A stretch of 64,000 nt of DNA from Butyrivibrio sp. (GTDB lineage: Bacteria > Bacillota > Clostridia > Lachnospirales > Lachnospiraceae): positions 124,001 through 188,000 of the forward strand of contig NZ_JAFRGN010000036.1 in NCBI RefSeq assembly GCF_017433805.1, in the 5' to 3' direction. The notes below the pieces were generated by a model. The model ran no database searches and was not told the DNA's origin. It was given only the letters and a program-made list of their open reading frames with translations. Both the position numbers and the translations under genes were made by a program. Below are positions 17,731 to 26,165 of the stretch, piece by piece. Position 1 is the stretch's first letter. Every line of letters starts with the position of its first letter.

Positions 17731-18525
17731 TTATTTAGCAAGGCCCTTCTGTCTTGCGTACTCAGCTGCACCAAGAGCTCCCATAAGCTGTGGATCGATT
17801 GAAAGCTCAACAACCTTAAGCTTGAGAACCTGCTCAATAGCTGCCTTAAGGCCATCATTCTTGGCACATCCACCTGTAAGTGTGATAGAATCTGTAGCTC
17901 CAGCCTTCTTGGACATTACAAAGCATCTCTTAGCAACAGCCATCTCGATACCTGCTGCGATCTCATCCATAGGCTTGCCCTCTCCTACGAGAGTTATAAC
18001 CTCTGACTCAGCAAATACTGTACACTGAGCTGTGATAGGAATAACGTTCTTAGCCTTAAGTGAGAGCTTGGAGAAGTCCTCAAGACTCATTTCAAAAGAT
18101 CTTGCCATAGCCTCAAAGAATCTACCTGTACCAGCAGCACACTTATCGTTCATGGCAAAGTTTTTAACTGTTCCGTCGCTGTCGATGGCAATACCCTTAA
18201 CGTCCTGTCCACCGATATCGATGATAGCCTTAACGCTAGGATTTGTAACATGTACGCCCATAGCATGGCAGGAAATCTCAGAAATGTTCTCATCAGCAAA
18301 TGGAACCTTGTTACGTCCATATCCAGTACCAATAAGATATGTAAGATCCTTGGCACTGCTAAGATCAGGAACCTGGCTTACTACTTCCTTCATAGCCATT
18401 TCTGCTGATTCCTGAGCAATGATCTTACTCTTAATAGTGGTGTTAGCCACCATCTTGCCATTCTCGTCAATAATAACTGCTTTTGTGTAGGTAGAACCTA
18501 CATCACATCCTCCAAAGTATTTCAT
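17731..18525 (-). CDS. 2-hydroxyacyl-CoA dehydratase activase (ASKHA ATPase, HgdC-like)
   Basis: 264 residues, normal size. The phosphate loop is FGGCDVGSTYTKA (4-16). The hallmark NDKCAAGTGRFFE (C129) and ITAQC (C168) supply the two cysteines per subunit that hold the [4Fe-4S] cluster at the homodimer interface; DIGGQD (103-108) is the second nucleotide motif. The family couples ATP hydrolysis to injection of one low-potential electron into a dehydratase or double-cubane reductase. It is the only activase gene in the window, so it may serve both enzyme pairs. It is separated from the upstream large subunit by a 216-bp gap containing a long nested hairpin. Confidence 0.93.
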   Translation of the reverse strand: MKYFGGCDVGSTYTKAVIIDENGKMVANTTIKSKIIAQESAEMAMKEVVSQVPDLSSAKDLTYLIGTGYGRNKVPFADENISEISCHAMGVHVTNPSVKAIIDIGGQDVKGIAIDSDGTVKNFAMNDKCAAGTGRFFEAMARSFEMSLEDFSKLSLKAKNVIPITAQCTVFAESEVITLVGEGKPMDEIAAGIEMAVAKRCFVMSKKAGATDSITLTGGCAKNDGLKAAIEQVLKLKVVELSIDPQLMGALGAAEYARQKGLAK

Positions 18526-18552
18526 TTATATACTCCCTTCTATTCATATCTC

Positions 18553-18687
18553 ATTGATTATGTTTTTCTGCTCATAGTGCTATTCATTTCGTAAAGCCCA
18601 ATACATTCATCTTATCGTGCAATGGCACTCAAAGATGAATTGGTCTTTACTCCATAGCACTAAAATCGCATCAAATACATAATCAAT
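18553..18687. repeat. Long nested imperfect palindrome in the dehydratase operon
   Basis: Nested arms pair across 135 bp: 18553-18563 with 18677-18687 (11 bp), 18575-18583 with 18654-18662 (9 bp), 18591-18596 with 18645-18650 (6 bp), 18605-18613 with 18632-18640 (9 bp), and GTGC/GCAC at the apex (18617-18620 with 18625-18628). All arms share one axis, so the whole gap folds into one rod. No T-run follows at either end as a terminator would need. It lies in the transcript between the large dehydratase subunit and the activase: a likely mRNA processing or stability element, or a miniature mobile palindrome. Confidence 0.75.
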
Positions 18688-18741
18688 TTCGATATTGTAT
18701 CATTATTATTTTATTATTATATCAGTACGTATTACCCTCTC

Positions 18742-20517
18742 TTACCAGGTGGTGTCATCCTCGAAGTCTTCTAACGACGGGTCTATAGGCTCGGCCTTCA
18801 TAACGGTTCTCATGAACTCGTTGACCTGAGCACGCATATCTTTTCTGGATACTGTTCTTGGATCCATCAGATCGTGGCTTACCCAGAGAAGCTTGATTCC
18901 GCGCTCTCTCGCCTGATCTTCAAATAAGCCCTGAACTGTTGCCATGTTCTTACAGGATACGTGCTGATACATCAGAACAAAATCTACATTCCACAGTTCG
19001 CACTGTCTCCAGAGCTCGGTAACAACATGATCGTAACCACCATTGGTGTGACGTCTCATTACCATTCGCTCATAGAGTCTTGCAAGATCCTTAAGGGCTT
19101 CTTCCTGATTCTCTGTCTCCAGAGGCTTGGTGAAGTTAAGTGACTCCATCTCTACCAGAATATCTACGCCCCAGCAGTTAGCAAACCAGTTGGAGAAGTT
19201 CGCATAGTAGTGAGCTGGGATAGACCATACGATAGCTCTGTATTTCATCTTGCCACGCCATGGCTCATCCTTCATCTCATAGGCCTTCTTCATGAGTTTG
19301 TCTACATTGTAGAAGGTCTTGATGATTCGTGGATCAAGTCCGCCGTCCATCTCGTAGTTCCACTTACGGAACAACTCGTAGCATGGACCGATGAGCTGTG
19401 GATCAGGTGTCTGGTTGATTTCCCACTTCTCAAGCTCGTACTTGGTCTCAATGTTGAACCTCTTCATAGCTGCAAAGTAAGCATCCCAGTTCCACTTAGC
19501 CCCAGTGTTTTCTTCGATAAATTTGATACATCCCTTAATATCTTTGACCGCTGCATCCATAATGGATTCGTCCTCATATCTAACCGGGAAAGCCAGGTGA
19601 TATGTAGGAAGATCTCTGAATCTACGGCTCGTATAGGATGATGCCATTACTGAACCATCGCAAGGCATTGAGCTTGAAATAAAGCAGGCGCCCATGTGAG
19701 GCAGCGCATCAACTACTGCTGCACCACACTCGGATGACGGAACAGGGCATGTATCTGACGGAAGTCCATAGGACTCAACAGCGTCAATATATGGCATGCA
19801 GGCCAGCTGATCAATCTCTGACAAAAGAAATACTGGCATCAGCTGATATGGGATTCCGATAAGGTCTGGGAATCCAGCCATAATCTGCGACATTGTCATC
19901 TCATCAAAAAGAACTATCTTCTTGGAGAGCTCTGTGCAGTTACCAACCTTCTCATCTGATTTCATCAAAAGAACCAGATTCTCGGCAACGTATCTAAAGA
20001 TAGCGTATATAAGTTCATGATGCATCTTGAGGGCTCTTCCGCGAAGTCCCAGGGTGTTCTTGTCCATAAAGGAATGACAACAGAAGTATGAAATCATCCA
20101 TCTGTAATGAACAGCTCCCATCATAGCTGGAACAAGATCCTGTGAGAAGGTTGCAAGAAGCATTCCCCACATCTTGGCCCATTCGTAGAAGTCAACGCCT
20201 GTGTCCTTGACGCCTCGCCACTCACGTCTAACTGTGGCCATCTTGCCGTTGGCATAGAGCTTACCAAGCTGTTTTTCTCCGTTTAATACAAGGTCCTTGA
20301 CCTCATCAGGAGACATATTTTTGAGAAGATCAAGCTCGTGAGTAAGGCGCTTCTTGATACCTTTGGCATCCTTGTGAGCAGCCTTGGCAACGTCGCTCCA
20401 ATCTGTCTCTTTGACTATCTCGCCCACAATACCGGCTATTTCCTTCATGTTCTCAGCCTGGGCTTTCCAGTCGATATGGTCTTTTAATCTGAAGTTCTTG
20501 GGATCAATGTAATGCAT
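18742..20517 (-). CDS. 2-hydroxyacyl-CoA dehydratase-like large subunit (pair A)
   Basis: 591 residues, long compared with the usual 370-480 for HgdA/HgdB-type subunits; the extra length is an N-terminal helical region (about 1-200). Cysteines in family-like contexts include DTCPVPSSEC, SSMPCDGS and MYQHVSCKNMATVQGLFEDQ, the last matching the conserved C-K-x-M segment of its paralogue at 23943. Its start overlaps the stop of the 397-residue partner by one base (TAATG), so the two are made as a pair. It probably holds an Fe-S cluster reduced by the activase. The reaction is not predictable: dehydration and double-cubane-type reduction both use this fold. Confidence 0.8.
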   Translation of the reverse strand: MHYIDPKNFRLKDHIDWKAQAENMKEIAGIVGEIVKETDWSDVAKAAHKDAKGIKKRLTHELDLLKNMSPDEVKDLVLNGEKQLGKLYANGKMATVRREWRGVKDTGVDFYEWAKMWGMLLATFSQDLVPAMMGAVHYRWMISYFCCHSFMDKNTLGLRGRALKMHHELIYAIFRYVAENLVLLMKSDEKVGNCTELSKKIVLFDEMTMSQIMAGFPDLIGIPYQLMPVFLLSEIDQLACMPYIDAVESYGLPSDTCPVPSSECGAAVVDALPHMGACFISSSMPCDGSVMASSYTSRRFRDLPTYHLAFPVRYEDESIMDAAVKDIKGCIKFIEENTGAKWNWDAYFAAMKRFNIETKYELEKWEINQTPDPQLIGPCYELFRKWNYEMDGGLDPRIIKTFYNVDKLMKKAYEMKDEPWRGKMKYRAIVWSIPAHYYANFSNWFANCWGVDILVEMESLNFTKPLETENQEEALKDLARLYERMVMRRHTNGGYDHVVTELWRQCELWNVDFVLMYQHVSCKNMATVQGLFEDQARERGIKLLWVSHDLMDPRTVSRKDMRAQVNEFMRTVMKAEPIDPSLEDFEDDTTW

Positions 20518-21710
20518 TACATTACCTCCCTTCTTCTAATCTTCTTGATCTCCAATGCCTCAACAAAGGCCTGGAATCTGGTACGCAGCTGACCAGAATT
20601 ATGTACGTTATAGGATCTGTCAATCGAAAGGGTTGGCCATCCATATTCCTCAGTAAGAATGTGGCTTGCCAGAGGTCTTTCAAATGCCCAAAAATCGCAA
20701 TACTTCATCTGCTCGTAAATGATACCGTCTGCCTTGAACTCTTTAGCCAGGCGATCCGCTGTATCTTTTCTCTGCTGAACCTTCTCTTCTGCCATGTACC
20801 TTGGGCATTCAGAAGTCAGCATGTAATGTCTTGCAATCTGCCTTACTACATCTTCATCGTCATTGAGCTTGATCTCTTCTCTTCCAGGGAAAGAACCATA
20901 GCAGTATCTGTCAGCAACGACCATAGCTCCTGCTTCCTCAAGAAGTCGCGTAAAGTTAAGGTCATCTACCTCTGAGCCAATAACAACCACCCTTGCCCTG
21001 AATGGATTCTTTTCATCAGGCTTTCTATTCTTGAGTTCTTCTAATGTTTCTTTGAGGAGTGGCAGAATCTTGGCTGTCGGGCAGCAATAGCTTGCAAGAC
21101 AGATAACGTGAAATTCATATCCAGTTATGCGAGGATTCTCTTCCTTGCGGAAGTTACCAATCTCAGTGATAACACGACACATCTCGTTGTGAAGCTCTAC
21201 AGCCTTGCGGATTGCAGCGTCAGAAACATCTGTACCGAGCTTTTCATGCATCACATCAAGGAGCCTAAGTCTCATCTGAGTTGCCACTTGATCGAAGTTG
21301 TACTCTTCAACCTTGTAAGGAACATCAGTGTGAGTCACAAAGAAGTGTGGCTTCTCGTTGCACTTAAGGATCTCAATGTGTTCGTAGCATCTGTTCATGG
21401 CTGAGCAGGCATCAACACCAGCGATTCCATCAAGGAAACGATATCCGCCCTCAATACTGTTCTCCAAAAGAGATCTTGCAAACTCACAGGTGTAGTTGGA
21501 CATATAATAGGTAGATATATCTATCGATCCAACTCTTGGAGCTCGCATTCTCACTGAGAAACAGTTGTCGACATTAAGAAGCACCTCTGGCATGTGGTAG
21601 CAGGTATAGCCAATTGCATACTTGCCTTCATCCTGTGCTTCCTGCACCAGAGGATTGGATGCATCCTCCAGCCATTTCTCAAAGGTGATCATGTGCTTTA
21701 AATCTTGCAT
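20517..21710 (-). CDS. 2-hydroxyacyl-CoA dehydratase-like small subunit (pair A, HgdB/BcrC family)
   Basis: 397 residues, normal for HgdB/BcrC-type subunits. Cysteines occur at GYTCYHMPEVL (near residue 32), NYTCEFARS, VDACSAMNRC, SYCCPTAK, DRYCYGSFPGREEI, SECPRYM and MKYCDFWAFERP. Most are shared with the paralogue at 22735 (GYTCYFMPEVL, GRTCMYGRC, DRHCYGSLPGREEI, SSCPRFM, MKFCEYWSYER), which identifies the likely cluster ligands. The C-terminal Q-M-K-(Y/F)-C motif is typical of the family. It precedes its large subunit with a one-base overlap and follows the CooC-like gene by 20 bp. Confidence 0.85.
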   Translation of the reverse strand: MQDLKHMITFEKWLEDASNPLVQEAQDEGKYAIGYTCYHMPEVLLNVDNCFSVRMRAPRVGSIDISTYYMSNYTCEFARSLLENSIEGGYRFLDGIAGVDACSAMNRCYEHIEILKCNEKPHFFVTHTDVPYKVEEYNFDQVATQMRLRLLDVMHEKLGTDVSDAAIRKAVELHNEMCRVITEIGNFRKEENPRITGYEFHVICLASYCCPTAKILPLLKETLEELKNRKPDEKNPFRARVVVIGSEVDDLNFTRLLEEAGAMVVADRYCYGSFPGREEIKLNDDEDVVRQIARHYMLTSECPRYMAEEKVQQRKDTADRLAKEFKADGIIYEQMKYCDFWAFERPLASHILTEEYGWPTLSIDRSYNVHNSGQLRTRFQAFVEALEIKKIRRREVM

Positions 21711-21730
21711 TTATATCCTCCTTTTATAAG

Positions 21731-22498
21731 TTACTGGTCTATAACATCCATGTTGCGAAGAGCGTTTCGTACGCCTTCAAGAATCAATGAATCTTCAGGT
21801 AACTTGAATACACTGTTTCCCTCTATGTCATTTTCAGTCATCACATCATCAGGTTTTATGACGGCCACCACTGGAACACCGCCGATTGAATCTGAGTCAA
21901 CCTTGTCTGGAAGTGGTGCGCGGTTGATAATAAGGCCGATTTTGTCGTACATTACCAGGTCATCTGCTACATTTTTGATGGTCTCGATGATCTGAAGGCC
22001 CTTACGGCTCTGATCAGACACACAGATAAGATGCGTTACCTTCTCAAGTACACGCCTGTTGATCTGCTCGATGCCGGCCTCACCATCGATTACCACATAA
22101 TCGAAATCATCCACAAGCATCTCGATAACCTTGCGCAAATATGTGTTGATAGCACAATAACAGCCTGCAGCCTCTGGCCTTCCTATAGCCAGAAATGCAA
22201 ACCCGTCCTTCTCTACCATTGTCTCGTATAATTGGAATTTGGCTTCTGCAAGAATATCCTGTGTGTCCCTTAGTTTCCCCGTAACGTCCTCAGCAACCTT
22301 CTTCCTGATCTCGTCCAAAGTAAGCTCTGGTCTGACGCCAAGTGCAACCGATAAACCGACTGCAGGATCTGCATCAATTGCAAGAATCTTAGAATCCGGA
22401 TATACATCCGTTAAAACACGCACAATACAAGCTGAAAGAGATGTCTTGCCTACACCCCCCTTACCCGTTAGTGCAATAATCTTGGTTTTTTCCCCCAT
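21731..22498 (-). CDS. cooC: CooC-type nickel-insertion ATPase (MinD/ParA fold)
   Basis: Start at ATG 22498; upstream in-frame codons to 22573 are not part of the family. 255 residues. A deviant Walker A GKGGVGKTS (12-20), DADPAVGLSVALG (switch) and the CooC hallmark GRPEAAGCYCAIN with a CxC pair (C113, C115), which in CooC1 of Carboxydothermus lies at the dimer interface and binds Ni(II). CooC loads nickel into carbon monoxide dehydrogenase; no CODH catalytic gene is in the window. It is the first gene of the operon with dehydratase pair A, which suggests that a metal-dependent step belongs to this system. It diverges from pair B. Confidence 0.85.
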   Translation of the reverse strand: MGEKTKIIALTGKGGVGKTSLSACIVRVLTDVYPDSKILAIDADPAVGLSVALGVRPELTLDEIRKKVAEDVTGKLRDTQDILAEAKFQLYETMVEKDGFAFLAIGRPEAAGCYCAINTYLRKVIEMLVDDFDYVVIDGEAGIEQINRRVLEKVTHLICVSDQSRKGLQIIETIKNVADDLVMYDKIGLIINRAPLPDKVDSDSIGGVPVVAVIKPDDVMTENDIEGNSVFKLPEDSLILEGVRNALRNMDVIDQ

Positions 22499-22734
22499 TA
22501 AGAAAGCAATCCCCCTACCATCAAATGTACATATAATTATTTTAGAACAATTAATGTTTTTTTCCCATGTCACTTTTGTAGAATTTTATTTAAAATTATA
22601 GTGCAATTTACTAAACGCATTTTCATTCAAGTTTCCGCCACATTATGATAAAATCAAATATATGTAAAAGCACATTTTTTACCAGTGCCTAAATACATGG
22701 GTTTTACAATTTTTATAAGGGGGAAAAACTAAAT

Positions 22735-23946
22735 ATGAAAGATCTCGTGCATATCTTTGAGCTCGAGGACTTGTTACAGGAAGCGAATAACGAACTTATT
22801 CGCAAGGCTAAGGACGATGGCAAAAAAGTTCTCGGCTACACCTGCTACTTTATGCCCGAAGTGCTCTTAGACCTGCCAGGCTGCGTTTCTGCGCGCCTTC
22901 GTGCTCCTCGCAGCACTTCACCAGACATGGCAACTTATTATATGTCAGGCCGCACCTGTATGTATGGCAGGTGTTTATTAGAGCGTGCTCTCGAAGGCGG
23001 TTTCAACTTCCTTGACGCTCAGATGGCTACAGAAACCTGTACCGTCACCTGTAGATTCCAGGAGCATTTACAGCTCATGGATATCATCCAGAATCCAAAC
23101 TTCTTCTGTGAATTCACGGATGTTCCATTCAAGAAAAACGACAACTCAATAGAGCATTATGAGAACCAGCTTAAGGTTCATGTTCTTGACAAGCTTCATG
23201 AGCATTTTGGTATTGATACCAGTGATGAAGCTCTTTTAACTGCGATCAAAGAACACAACGAAGTCTGCAGGCTCATTACAGAGATTGGCAGCTACAGAAA
23301 GCTCGATGAGCCCACAATCACAGGCACAGAGTTTTCTATTATTATGCTCTCCACCTTGGTTTGTCCTAAATATCTTATTATCGATAAGCTTCGCGACATT
23401 GCTGAACAGCTAAAGACTCGTGAGCCCGATGTCAAAAAGACCTACAGATGTAAGGTTGTATTATCCGGCTCCGAAGAGGATGATCCTAATTTCATCAAGC
23501 TCATTGAGGAATGTGGAGCTCTTGTTGTAGCTGACAGACACTGCTACGGCTCTCTCCCAGGCCGCGAAGAGATTGTGGTAAAAGACGGTGAGTCTCCTCT
23601 CCGCGCTATTGCAAGGCACTACCTTGGGACCAGTAGCTGTCCAAGATTCATGGAGCAGCATGTCATGAGACAGAGGAAACAAGAGCTTGCTGACATTGTA
23701 AAAGAATACAAGGCAGATGGAATCATCATTTCCCAGATGAAGTTCTGTGAGTACTGGAGCTATGAGCGCACCATTGATACTATCGTTATGCAAAAGGAAT
23801 ATGGTATCCCTGTCTGCTCCATAGAAAAAGAATACGTCAACAACGCCGTTGGACAGCTTCGAACCAGATTCCAGGCCTTTGTTGAAAGTATCGAACTTAA
23901 AGCTCTTAAGAATAATGACAATTCCAAAAAGGAGGTTACAGCATGA
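22735..23946 (+). CDS. 2-hydroxyacyl-CoA dehydratase-like small subunit (pair B)
   Basis: 403 residues, a clear paralogue of the 397-residue protein at 20517-21710: same opening block (GYTCYFMPEVLL), same (Y/F)YMS-x-x-TC segment, DRHCYGSLPGREEI, SSCPRFMEQ and MKFCEYWSYER. It has extra cysteines (GRTCMYGRC and TETCTVTC). It starts 11 nt after AGGGGG and is the first gene of the + strand operon, which shares a 236-bp divergent promoter region with the cooC-led operon. It overlaps the large subunit by 4 bp (ATGA). It presumably depends on the single activase encoded by the other operon. Confidence 0.85.
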   Translation: MKDLVHIFELEDLLQEANNELIRKAKDDGKKVLGYTCYFMPEVLLDLPGCVSARLRAPRSTSPDMATYYMSGRTCMYGRCLLERALEGGFNFLDAQMATETCTVTCRFQEHLQLMDIIQNPNFFCEFTDVPFKKNDNSIEHYENQLKVHVLDKLHEHFGIDTSDEALLTAIKEHNEVCRLITEIGSYRKLDEPTITGTEFSIIMLSTLVCPKYLIIDKLRDIAEQLKTREPDVKKTYRCKVVLSGSEEDDPNFIKLIEECGALVVADRHCYGSLPGREEIVVKDGESPLRAIARHYLGTSSCPRFMEQHVMRQRKQELADIVKEYKADGIIISQMKFCEYWSYERTIDTIVMQKEYGIPVCSIEKEYVNNAVGQLRTRFQAFVESIELKALKNNDNSKKEVTA

Positions 23947-25631
23947 AGCTTAATGATATAAAAGCCAAATACAGAGAGCTTTTTGTTGTAGAAAAAGCTC
24001 CTGAAGATAAGAATAAACCTAAAGATGTTAAAAAAGCAGTCAAAGATTTCTGGTATGGTAAGCCCCATGAAGAGAGACGCCTTGGCGATCTCTACGTTGG
24101 AGATACTGGTCTTTACAAGCACCGTGAGTGGCGAGGCGTCAAAGACACCATGTACTATTTCAATATGGTATGGCTGTACAACTACGCACACATGGTAACT
24201 GATATCATGAAGTACGGTGATGGTACTCCCAAGAGCGTTGTAGACTTTGCCAAAGGCGTAATGCGCTACCGCTGGATGGGACAGACCTACCTTACTGTTA
24301 TGCACTGGTTTGACAGAGGTATGGAGGGTATGCGCGGAGAAGCCATGAGAGCTTCTGCCTGGCACTACCGTGGAATGGTAAGTGAATCCATTCGCCAATT
24401 CCAGCGTATGTTCGTTTCAGATAAGAAGATTCATGGAGGAAAAGAACCAGAAACCTGGAAAAAGAATATCGCCCACAACGAAACAGTTGGCGGAAGCTTC
24501 TTTTACCCCTTCATGGACGAGTTGGAAGAAGTCCCTCTTGAGATGATTCCATACTTTGTATCTGTTCACGTTAACAGCCACACTGTACTTAACTACATCG
24601 ATGCTGCCCAGTCCATCGGCCTTCCATCAGATCCTTGTCCTATGTGTCAGGCTGAATATGGTCTTTTTGTACTGGATGACTATCCAGACTTTGCTCCTGC
24701 CATGGTAACCTCTAATGAAGCCTGTGATGGCTCGGTTGCTACAAGTGTTCTTCAGGACTGGTTCTTAAACCGCCCTCTTTATGCACTTCCTCAGCCTATG
24801 AGATACGATGACCCTCTGGTTCAGAAGCACTGTCAGAAGGAAATTGAGAACTGCTGGAAGTTCATTGAAGAACAGTATGGTATCAAGTTTGACTGGGATC
24901 AGTATGTTAAGCACGCAGAGGCTTACAATAAGCTGACAGAATTTGAATGGGAAAAATGGGATGTTGCAGCTAACACACCTTACTATCCTATTAGCGGCGT
25001 TGCGCAGGCTCTTTACCGTATCTATTATTCTCAGGTAGGCGACAGGCCAATCTGGCATGAGATGGATGAGCACGTTAAGCGCATCATGAACAAGACAGTC
25101 AAGAATAAGATTGAAACCTTCCCTAAGACAAGACATCGTGCTATTGCCTGGAGCTGTGCTCCTCTCTACTACTCACACTGGTGCACATGGGCTTATAACT
25201 GCTGGGGAATCAACTGTGTAATCAACATGGATTCACTTATGTTTGATCAGTACCTTAGAACCGATACTTACGAGCACGCTCTTGAAGACCTTGCCTGGAT
25301 GAACGAGAAGGCACCTATGAGAGCCATGGCTGTTGGTGGTCATGAACATATCCTCTCACTCTTTGACTACATGGAACGCTTCAACTGTGATATGGTAATC
25401 ATGTACGATCAGCTTCAGTGTAAAGGAATGCAGGGTATCCACGGTGTATTCGAGGATGAATTCAGAAAACGTGACATCCATGCTATCTGGATTCCACACG
25501 CTCTTCCAGAAAAGAGAACTGTTTCAAGAAAAGAAATCCGCCAGATCATCAATGACTATATGACAACAGTCATGCACGAAGAGCCGCTTGATCCTACACT
25601 CGTGGACTTCGACGATGATAAGAGCTGGTAA
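23943..25631 (+). CDS. 2-hydroxyacyl-CoA dehydratase-like large subunit (pair B)
   Basis: 562 residues, paralogue of the 591-residue subunit of pair A. Matching blocks include HREWRGVKDT near the N-terminus, DPCPMCQAEYG, NEACDGSV, MYDQLQCKGMQGIHGVFEDE and the C-terminal KRTVSRKEIRQIINDYMTTVM ending in DFDDDKSW. The cysteines of DPCP, ACDGS and QCKGM are shared with pair A; others are not. Starts with the ATGA overlap to its partner. The duplicated pair, each with its own small membrane protein, suggests two related enzymes with different substrates, or a complex made of both. Confidence 0.8.
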   Translation: MKLNDIKAKYRELFVVEKAPEDKNKPKDVKKAVKDFWYGKPHEERRLGDLYVGDTGLYKHREWRGVKDTMYYFNMVWLYNYAHMVTDIMKYGDGTPKSVVDFAKGVMRYRWMGQTYLTVMHWFDRGMEGMRGEAMRASAWHYRGMVSESIRQFQRMFVSDKKIHGGKEPETWKKNIAHNETVGGSFFYPFMDELEEVPLEMIPYFVSVHVNSHTVLNYIDAAQSIGLPSDPCPMCQAEYGLFVLDDYPDFAPAMVTSNEACDGSVATSVLQDWFLNRPLYALPQPMRYDDPLVQKHCQKEIENCWKFIEEQYGIKFDWDQYVKHAEAYNKLTEFEWEKWDVAANTPYYPISGVAQALYRIYYSQVGDRPIWHEMDEHVKRIMNKTVKNKIETFPKTRHRAIAWSCAPLYYSHWCTWAYNCWGINCVINMDSLMFDQYLRTDTYEHALEDLAWMNEKAPMRAMAVGGHEHILSLFDYMERFNCDMVIMYDQLQCKGMQGIHGVFEDEFRKRDIHAIWIPHALPEKRTVSRKEIRQIINDYMTTVMHEEPLDPTLVDFDDDKSW

Positions 25632-25658
25632 AAGAAATAACAAAACGAGGTAGACAAA

Positions 25659-25886
25659 ATGAAATCTATATGGAAACTTTTGGGAAAATTCCTTGGATTT
25701 ACTGCAGTAGTTTATGGCATTCTCTTTGCAGTATTTTACTGGGATCTTGATGGTAAATTCATGTATTACATCTGGGAGCCAATGATGATAAAGAGATTTG
25801 ACAACATGAAGCGTGCAGATAATACAAGCATTCCTTATCTCCAGAAGGATAAGGTTGCTCCCGATGAATACACACAGATTTTGTAA
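25659..25886 (+). CDS. 75-residue single-pass membrane protein of dehydratase operon B
   Basis: Starts 8 nt after GAGG and lies 27 bp after the large subunit. It has one helix (about residues 9-27), then FYWDLDGKFM and a soluble basic/polar tail of about 40 residues. It is a paralogue of the 55-residue peptide at 17545-17712, with the same motif in the same place after the helix; only the tail is longer. That each enzyme pair carries one copy argues for a conserved structural role, such as tethering the soluble enzyme to the membrane. No known domain recognised. Confidence 0.78.
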   Translation: MKSIWKLLGKFLGFTAVVYGILFAVFYWDLDGKFMYYIWEPMMIKRFDNMKRADNTSIPYLQKDKVAPDEYTQIL

Positions 25887-25901
25887 TAGGAGGCTTATAA
25901 A

Positions 25902-26141
25902 ATGTCAGAGCATGAACACCATCATCACGAACACGGAAGCATAGATTCTCCCGAAAAATTAAAAGCACTGCTCCATCATATGTATCATCACAACGAAGAG
26001 CATACTGAGGAGCTCCATGCTATAGTACATGCACTTGAAGACCAGGGTAGCCCTGATCTTGCCGCCAAGGTTTCACAGGCAATAGACGAATACACAAAAG
26101 GTAATAAACTTCTGGATGAAACGCTAAAAGAGCTGCCATAA
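25902..26141 (+). CDS. His-rich small protein, probable metal (nickel/cobalt) binder
   Basis: 79 residues, 7 nt after AGGAGG. The N-terminus is a histidine cluster (HEHHHHEHG, residues 4-12), with further histidines HHMYHH (28-33), then two amphipathic helices with a Glu-rich face. His-rich tails of this kind bind nickel or cobalt in HypB, UreE and CooJ; the likeness to CooJ is functional, not clear homology. The last gene of operon B, its stop codon lies in the loop of the terminator. Together with the CooC- and CooT-like genes it makes three putative nickel-handling proteins in one locus. Confidence 0.7.
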   Translation: MSEHEHHHHEHGSIDSPEKLKALLHHMYHHNEEHTEELHAIVHALEDQGSPDLAAKVSQAIDEYTKGNKLLDETLKELP

Positions 26142-26157
26142 GGCAGCTCTTTTACAT
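26126..26157. terminator. Bidirectional terminator between convergent operons
   Basis: A perfect 12-bp stem, AAAAGAGCTGCC with GGCAGCTCTTTT, encloses the loop ATAA; the stop codon of the His-rich gene is in the loop. T-runs flank both sides, so it serves operon B on the + strand and the DUF362/cooT transcript on the minus strand. Confidence 0.9.
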
Positions 26158-26165
26158 ATTTTTCT

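Noticed and set aside
22663-22708. TGTAAAA...TTTTACA inverted repeat in the divergent dehydratase promoter
   Set aside because: Seven-base arms separated by 32 nt in AT-rich DNA occur easily by chance; no second copy or known operator match was seen.
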